Of a DNA stretch of 64,000 nucleotides, positions 59,899 to 64,000 are shown piece after piece (the first letter of the stretch is position 1; every line of letters starts with the position of its first letter). Where the stretch lies: contig NZ_RAQC01000003.1 of the NCBI RefSeq assembly GCF_003610405.1, positions 1 to 64,000 of the forward strand. Direction: 5' to 3'. The stretch is from Microbacterium sp. AG238 (lineage in GTDB: Bacteria; Actinomycetota; Actinomycetes; Actinomycetales; Microbacteriaceae). The notes under the pieces are model-generated. The model was not told the origin of the DNA. It saw only the letters and a list, made by a program, of their open reading frames with translations, and did no database searches. The translations under genes and the position numbers were made by a program.

Positions 59899-61605
59899 AT
59901 GCCACGACCCCCTCTTCTCGACGAGGCCCGCACCGCGTGGCGACGTCGGGAGACCGAGACCGCCGTCCGCGCCGCGCTCGCCGCGCACGACGCCGGCGAT
60001 CCCGACGGCCTCGCGCTGGCCTGCTCGATCGGGATGCGGGGCTACCGCGCCGACATGCTCGCCGCCCACCGGGACGATGTGACCGCGCTGCCCGACGGGG
60101 TGCTGCGCGAGGGCGTGCTGGCCATGCTGCAGATCGGCACCGGCGACCTCGACGGCGCCGCGCTCCGCATCCTCGCCCTGGCCGAGAGCGATGAGGCTGC
60201 CGAGAGCGGCACGATCGACCCGCTGGAGAGCGAGGGGATGCTGCTGCCGATGCTGCTGTCGTACCTCGCGACCGGCAGCGTCGCGTCGGCGTCGTGGGTG
60301 AACGCGCGGCGGTGCATCGACGCGGCCCGCGCGGCCATGGCCGCGGCATCCGCTGTCGAGGGCCGGGTGCCGGCTCCCGCCCATGTGCCGTTCGACCTGC
60401 TCGGACTCGACGCGATGGTCGAGCAGCACATGGGAGCGGGGGATGCCGCCCGCCGCGCACTCACCGAGACCCTCGCCCCGCTGCGGATGCGCAACAGCCT
60501 GTCGGACATCCACGCGCTCGCCCTCGTGAGCCTCGGCAGCGTCGAGCACCTGTCGGGGCGTCTCGGCGAAGCCGCGCTCAACCTCGCCCGCGGAGCCCGG
60601 CTCGCGCCCGCCTGGCGGCACGGGGTGCGTCTTCATGCCGAGGTCGAGCTCGCGTTCGTGCGTGTGCGCCAGGGATGGTGGCGCGATGCCGCCGAGGTCG
60701 TGCGCGCGACGGCGCCCCCGTCGGGGTTGATCGAGCACGACTGGCTCGAACCCCAGGCGCTCGCCGTGCACGGGCTGCTGCTCGCGCTCCGAGGCGACAT
60801 GGCGGCGAGCCGGCCCGTCCTCGACCGGGCCGCGCTGCTGTGCCGCGACACCCCGTCGTTCCTCGCGCAGATGGTCATCACGCACGCCCGGATCATGATG
60901 GCGATCTCGCTGAGCGACTGGGCCGGACTGCGTCGCGCCCTCGAGGATGCCGCGGAGCCCGGGTACCGGCATCCGTACCGCGACGATGAATGGCGGATGC
61001 TGAACTCGCTCGCCTCGTGGCATCTCGGCCGTGTCGACGAGGTCAGGCGCGGCGTCACCGCATGGATGGCGCAACCGGGGTCGGATGCGAGCCCGTACGC
61101 GTGGGCCTTCATCTCGATCCTCGCCGAGCACGACGAGCGCTACGCCGAGGCGACGACCGCGGTCGACCGCGCCCTCGCGTTGCTGACGCTCGACCACGAC
61201 CCGCTGGGACGCGCGTGGGTGCGCGTCGTCGCCGGCATCCACTACAGCCTCTTCGGCGCGCGCGGTCGGCCCGACCCGCGGCGCGCGCTCGCCGTCTACG
61301 AAGACGCCAGCGCCGAACTGCTGGAGCTCGGCGCGGTCGGTCTCGCGCGTCGCTACGACGAGGCCGTCGCCGCGACGACGACCGAGATGCAGCGCGGGTC
61401 ACGGGGCGCCGACCCGACCGCGCGACTGACCGAACAGCAGCGAAAGGTGGCCGACGCGGTGGGACAGGGCTACACGAGCGGTGAGATCGCCGGGCTGCTG
61501 CACCTGTCGAAACGGACGGTCGACTACCACGTGGCCAACATCATGCGCCGCCTGGGGGTGTCGAGCCGCCGCGAGATCGCACGGGTTCTCGGCGGCAGGC
61601 GCTGA
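59899..61605 (+). CDS. LuxR-family regulator with TPR-like repeats
   Basis: A 568-residue regulator. Residues about 1-480 are alanine-rich helical repeats of TPR/LAL type (ALALVSLGSVEHLSGRLGEA). There is no Walker A motif, so it lacks the ATPase of classical LAL proteins. The C-terminal 65 residues form a LuxR helix-turn-helix: LTEQQRKVADAVGQGYTSGE, IAGLLHLSKRTVDYHVANIM and RRLGVSSRREIARVL. ATG 59899 follows AAGGGCGGCGG. It is 50 bases after the unknown gene and could be co-transcribed with it. Targets are unknown. Confidence 0.85.
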   Translation: MPRPPLLDEARTAWRRRETETAVRAALAAHDAGDPDGLALACSIGMRGYRADMLAAHRDDVTALPDGVLREGVLAMLQIGTGDLDGAALRILALAESDEAAESGTIDPLESEGMLLPMLLSYLATGSVASASWVNARRCIDAARAAMAAASAVEGRVPAPAHVPFDLLGLDAMVEQHMGAGDAARRALTETLAPLRMRNSLSDIHALALVSLGSVEHLSGRLGEAALNLARGARLAPAWRHGVRLHAEVELAFVRVRQGWWRDAAEVVRATAPPSGLIEHDWLEPQALAVHGLLLALRGDMAASRPVLDRAALLCRDTPSFLAQMVITHARIMMAISLSDWAGLRRALEDAAEPGYRHPYRDDEWRMLNSLASWHLGRVDEVRRGVTAWMAQPGSDASPYAWAFISILAEHDERYAEATTAVDRALALLTLDHDPLGRAWVRVVAGIHYSLFGARGRPDPRRALAVYEDASAELLELGAVGLARRYDEAVAATTTEMQRGSRGADPTARLTEQQRKVADAVGQGYTSGEIAGLLHLSKRTVDYHVANIMRRLGVSSRREIARVLGGRR

Positions 61606-61619
61606 GCCGGGACGGTCGG

Positions 61620-61667
61620 GTGCCCGGGTTGCCGGGTGCCCGGGTTGCCGGGTGCCCGGGTGCAAGG
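61620..61667 (+). repeat. Tandem 16-bp repeat, about three copies
   Basis: The unit GTGCCCGGGTTGCCGG occurs exactly at 61620-61635 and 61636-61651, and in altered form at 61652-61667. It lies directly after the LuxR stop and runs into the first 75-bp direct repeat. Confidence 0.9.
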
Positions 61668-61668
61668 G

Positions 61669-61743
61669 ATCGTGGGCGACGCGCCGGGGGAACGGCATCC
61701 GGGCCGGGGTGTCGGATCGGATGCCGTGCATCGCGGGCCGCGG
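61669..61743 (+). repeat. 75-bp direct repeat, copy A
   Basis: Matches 61982-62056 at about 66 of 75 positions by eye. It contains GGCATCCG and CGGATGCC arms that can form an 8-bp hairpin around a GC-rich loop, and starts with ATCGTGGGCGAC. Copy B lies 313 bases downstream in the same orientation. Confidence 0.88.
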
Positions 61744-61819
61744 CGGCCATCCTCCACATCGCGGGGCCGGGTACGCGCAACGAGGCGGTGGATCGCGAGC
61801 GCGGTTATCGCGACGCGAT

Positions 61820-61895
61820 GGGCGAAGCGGGACTCGAACCCGACGTGCTCGATGTGTCGACGGACAGCGACCGAATCATCTAATCGTTGAGCCGC
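61820..61895 (-). other. tRNA-like fragment (3' half)
   Basis: On the minus strand this reads like the 3' half of a tRNA: a T-arm around GGGTTCGAGTCCC, then CGCTTCGCCC as a possible acceptor 3' strand. Upstream, GGCTCAACGATTAGA resembles a D-arm. The matching 5' acceptor (GGGCGAA) is missing and no good anticodon stem is seen. It may be a decayed tRNA or part of an old integration event. I do not call it a functional tRNA. Confidence 0.4.
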
Positions 61896-61981
61896 AGCGG
61901 GTCGTGCGGGCATCCACCGCCGCCGTCTGAGGTGCCCGCCGGGCAGATCTGTCGTGCTGCCCGCGTGCGCGGATGCTAGGA

Positions 61982-62056
61982 ATCGTGGGCGACACGCCGC
62001 GGCCGCGGCATCCGGACCGGGGTGTCGGATCGGATGCCTTGCATCGCGGCACGCGG
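61982..62056 (+). repeat. 75-bp direct repeat, copy B
   Basis: Second copy of the 61669-61743 element, with nine differences by eye. The GGCATCCG/CGGATGCC hairpin arms are intact. It runs directly into the 7-bp tandem repeat before the MarR gene. Confidence 0.88.
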
Positions 62057-62083
62057 CACGCGGCACGCGGCACGCGGCACGCT
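62047..62083 (+). repeat. Tandem 7-bp repeat (GGCACGC), about five copies
   Basis: Repeats of GGCACGC, the last degenerate, end 18 bases before the MarR stop codon. They overlap the end of direct repeat copy B. There is no spacer structure of the CRISPR type. Confidence 0.85.
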
Positions 62084-62101
62084 GCCCGCGGCCGAGGGGC
62101 G

Positions 62102-62557
62102 TCAGGCGGCTTCGGCGGCTACGCGCATGCGTGAGAGGAAGTCGACGAGCACGGCGGCGGACCCGGCTGGCATGTCGGCGATGACGTCCTCGACGCGGTG
62201 CTGCACGTCGGATCCGGATCGGCGGAGGCTCTCGACGGGGCGGTCGCCGAGCGTCACGAACACCTTGCGGCGGTCGGACGGATGCGGCTGCCGACGCAGA
62301 TACCCGGAACGCTCGAGGCGATCGAGCATGGCGGTCGTGCTCGCGGACGAGATGCCGAGCTCCTGCGTGATGTTCGAGGGGGTGAGGGTGATGTCGCAGT
62401 TCTGCGCCTCGATCAGCTTCTCGAGTGCGATGAGGTCGTTCTCGCAGACCAGCATCGAGTCGCGCAGCCGCAGCCGGATGGCTCCCTCCGCGGCCTCGTA
62501 GGCCCACAGCGCATCGAGGACTGCCGACGCCGACGATGTCTCACCCTGCAGTGTCAT
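62102..62557 (-). CDS. MarR-family transcription regulator
   Basis: A 151-residue winged-helix regulator. LTPSNITQELGISSASTTAML is the recognition helix region and LERSGYLRRQPHPSDRRKVFVTLG is the wing with the family's DRR motif. Flanking helices form the dimer interface. The ATG at 62557 follows GGGAGTCGTC. It lies downstream of, and in the same direction as, an SDR gene (110-base gap); a small phenolic or acyl ligand is typical but cannot be read here. Confidence 0.9.
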   Translation of the reverse strand: MTLQGETSSASAVLDALWAYEAAEGAIRLRLRDSMLVCENDLIALEKLIEAQNCDITLTPSNITQELGISSASTTAMLDRLERSGYLRRQPHPSDRRKVFVTLGDRPVESLRRSGSDVQHRVEDVIADMPAGSAAVLVDFLSRMRVAAEAA

Positions 62558-62667
62558 GACGACTCCCGTACTGATCGGCCTAGCGGCTCAGTCTGTCCGA
62601 GCGATCCGGCGAAGGGGAGCCCTTCCCGTGGGAGCGCTCACCTGGTATGGGCAGAGGAAGGTATGCC

Positions 62668-63423
62668 TCAGTGGACCGAGAACCCGCCGTCGACGGCGAT
62701 CGCCTGACCGGTGACGTACGCCGAGCCCGGTCCGGCGAGGAAGATCGCTGCGGCAGCGAAATCGTCGGCCCGCCCGTTGCGTCCGACGAAGGTGCGGGCC
62801 GCGAGAGCGGTGACCACGTCGGGATCGCTCGCGAGCCGTTCGTTGAGCCGGGTGAGGACGAAGCCCGGGACCAGCACGTTCGACGTCACCCCGGATGCCG
62901 ACCACGCCTCCGCCTGCGACCGGGCGAGGCCTTCGAGGGCGGCCTTCGACGCGCCGTAGGCACCGCTCGACGCGAACGCGCGGCTCGCCTGCTGCGAGCT
63001 GATCGAGATGATCCGGCCGTAACCGCGCTCGATCATCCCGGGCGCGAGCCGCTGGCCGAGGATGAAGGGGGCGTCGAGGTTGACCGCCATCGTGGCATCC
63101 CAGGACTGCTCGTCGAGTTCTGCCAGGGGAGGGCGGATGTTGATGCCCGCCGAGTTGACGAGGATGTCGAGGTCGCCGGCCCGATCGGCGAGCTCGTGGC
63201 AGCCGGCGCGGGACGAGAGGTCGGCGACGATCCCCGCCGCGAGTCCGCCCTCCATGCGGATCTCTTCGACGGTCTCGTCGACGCGGTCCGATCCGCGTGC
63301 CGCGACGATGACCTCGGCGCCGGCCGCGGCCAACGCCCGGGCGATCCCGCGGCCGATGCCCGAGCTCCCGCCCGTCACGAGGGCGCGTCGGCCGGAGAGC
63401 CCGAAGAGACTGTGCAGATCCAT
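62668..63423 (-). CDS. Short-chain dehydrogenase/reductase
   Basis: A 251-residue SDR oxidoreductase. TGGSSGIGRGIA binds NAD(P), NSAG stabilises the sheet, and the catalytic set is S-Y-K in ISISSQQASR and YGASKAAL. The C-terminus has PGFVLTRLNERLA and GQAIAVDGGFSVH. It resembles gluconate 5-dehydrogenase and 3-oxoacyl reductase types; the substrate is unknown. ATG 63423 starts directly on the domain; the frame open to 63555 includes a probable operator. Confidence 0.9.
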   Translation of the reverse strand: MDLHSLFGLSGRRALVTGGSSGIGRGIARALAAAGAEVIVAARGSDRVDETVEEIRMEGGLAAGIVADLSSRAGCHELADRAGDLDILVNSAGINIRPPLAELDEQSWDATMAVNLDAPFILGQRLAPGMIERGYGRIISISSQQASRAFASSGAYGASKAALEGLARSQAEAWSASGVTSNVLVPGFVLTRLNERLASDPDVVTALAARTFVGRNGRADDFAAAAIFLAGPGSAYVTGQAIAVDGGFSVH

Positions 63424-63439
63424 CCCGCCAGCGTATTGA

Positions 63440-63455
63440 CCGAAAGTCCGTTCGG
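63440..63455. promoter_or_regulatory. Inverted repeat CCGAA-N6-TTCGG before the SDR gene
   Basis: Short palindrome 17 bases upstream of the SDR start, in the region shared with the divergent small gene at 63503. It could be a repressor site, perhaps for the neighbouring MarR protein. Confidence 0.45.
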
Positions 63456-63502
63456 ATGAAGCGTCTAGCAACGATCGAAGAGGTGTTCTATCCTCGTGTG
63501 TC

Positions 63503-63769
63503 ATGACCGATACGACGAGCGCACACGACGTGACCCTCTGGCTCGTCGACGACATCCCCGCGCGGATGTTCTACGCGGGCCGGCGCTGGACCGTGAGTGA
63601 CATCCCGACCCGCTTGCGCGACTCGGTGTGGTCGCTCGCCGCGGACGACGACCGGCGGCGCGGACTCTACGGGTGGCGCTTCCAGGCCACCGACTCGGAC
63701 GGTGAGGCGTTCGTCTTCGATGTGTACTGCGGTGAGGGCGGGTGGCACGTGCATCGCGCTTACGCCTGA
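63503..63769 (+). CDS. Small hypothetical protein (possibly DUF6504-like)
   Basis: An 88-residue soluble protein with pattern PARMFYAGRRWTVSDIPTRL, then WRFQATDSDGEAFVFDVYCG and WHVHRAYA. This aromatic/basic beta layout recalls small actinobacterial DUF6504-type proteins, but the match is from memory and weak. TATCCT about eight bases before the ATG suggests a leaderless transcript. It diverges from the SDR gene. Function unknown. Confidence 0.62.
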   Translation: MTDTTSAHDVTLWLVDDIPARMFYAGRRWTVSDIPTRLRDSVWSLAADDDRRRGLYGWRFQATDSDGEAFVFDVYCGEGGWHVHRAYA

Positions 63770-63808
63770 GCCGCAGGGGCGGGTGGCGCCATCCTCGCCA
63801 TCCTCGGG

Positions 63809-64000
63809 TCAGATGTCGCTGAGCTGCTCGAGGAACTCGTCGGCCATCGCGACCTGGCGGGTCAGTTTCTCGCGACGCTCGGCGGCGCCCGCGCGGATCG
63901 AATCCAGGCGGTCGCGCAGCTCGACGTCGTCGGGTGCGGCCGCGAGGGCTTCGACGACATCGAGGAGTTCGCGCATCTCGTCGAGGCTGTAGCCGAGGGG
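63809..64000 (-). CDS. C-terminal part of a MerR-family regulator (truncated by window)
   Basis: The last 63 codons are readable: PLGYSLDEMRELLDVVEAL matches the G(F/Y)SLxEM(R/K)xLL helix after the DNA-binding region of MerR proteins. A coiled-coil dimerisation helix ends in TRQVAMADEFLEQLSDI. The DNA-binding domain lies beyond the window end. No cysteine or metal-binding residue is in the visible part, so the effector is unknown. Confidence 0.8.
   Translation of the reverse strand, partial: PLGYSLDEMRELLDVVEALAAAPDDVELRDRLDSIRAGAAERREKLTRQVAMADEFLEQLSDI

Larger units (their letters stand above)
61606..62101. other. Gene-free repeat-rich region
   Basis: About 500 bases between the LuxR and MarR genes with no convincing coding frame. 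It holds a 16-bp tandem repeat (61620-61667), two 75-bp direct repeats (61669-61743 and 61982-62056), a tRNA-like fragment between them, and a 7-bp tandem repeat running up to the MarR stop. Confidence 0.8.

Noticed and set aside
61820..61895. Functional tRNA
   Set aside because: No 5' acceptor strand and no convincing anticodon stem.
61620..62083. CRISPR array
   Set aside because: Repeats are 7, 16 or 75 bases with no regular unique spacers, and no cas genes are present.

Overview
The window comes from a high-GC Gram-positive actinobacterium, most likely a member of the Microbacteriaceae close to Microbacterium. This rests on the very high GC, frequent GTG starts, 1- to 4-base overlaps between operon genes, a DUF222/HNH endonuclease, surface proteins with LAXTG-like anchors, and candidate leaderless promoters. 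Nothing looks phage- or plasmid-like. All calls come from reading the sequence; no search was run.

Layout. (1) 189-7405: an eight-gene Mrp-type cation/proton antiporter operon in Mbh-like order (F, G, MbhD-B fusion, C, D, two more antiporter-like subunits, E). (2) 7373-9348: a small helical protein, a hotdog thioesterase and a membrane-linked XRE regulator. (3) 9292-13848: a coupled trio (acyl-CoA dehydrogenase-like, PIG-L deacetylase fused to a methyltransferase, GT2 glycosyltransferase) downstream of a UDP-glucose dehydrogenase. (4) 13896-16712: a wall-anchored cohesin protein and a dockerin-tagged secreted amidase, overlapping by ATGA, behind a leader that can fold into a multi-branched RNA and ending at a perfect 17-bp hairpin. 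(5) 16775-23949: SelO, an Excalibur protein without an obvious start codon, an aldo/keto reductase, an SRPBCC pseudogene with an in-frame TGA, an HNH endonuclease, a DUF1905 protein and a fibronectin-III surface protein. (6) 24182-30706: an HTH domain fused to an ECF-type membrane protein, a large LuxR ATPase regulator and a DUF5979-type surface protein, then a run of 18 G and a terminator. (7) 30895-44218: an exopolysaccharide cluster that looks less GC-rich than its surroundings. (8) 44483-45940: a beta-propeller-like lipoprotein. (9) 46036-58715: a plant-glycan locus with a GH127 beta-L-arabinofuranosidase, an ABC importer, a LacI regulator and a 2069-residue wall-anchored GH121-type enzyme, matching the logic of the Bifidobacterium longum hypBA1/hypBA2 locus for hydroxyproline-rich glycoproteins. 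(10) 58841-64000: an unknown protein with a topoisomerase-like tail, a LuxR regulator, a repeat-rich gene-free stretch holding a tRNA-like fragment between 75-bp direct repeats, a MarR regulator, an SDR, a small protein and the end of a MerR regulator.

How it fits together. The GH121-type enzyme would release beta-L-arabinobiose outside the cell, the ABC importer would take it up, and GH127 would split it to L-arabinose inside, with LacI acting at TTTCGG/CCGAAA sites in both promoters. The exopolysaccharide genes supply an initiating sugar transferase, glycosyltransferases, a uronic-acid branch, a MurJ-type flippase, an O-antigen-ligase-like polymerase and acyl/acetyl decoration. Together with four LAXTG-like surface proteins, this suggests a surface-active, possibly plant-associated bacterium. 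The least explained items are the structured leader of the cohesin/dockerin pair, the HTH-ECF fusion, the PIG-L-methyltransferase trio and the repeat-flanked tRNA-like element.
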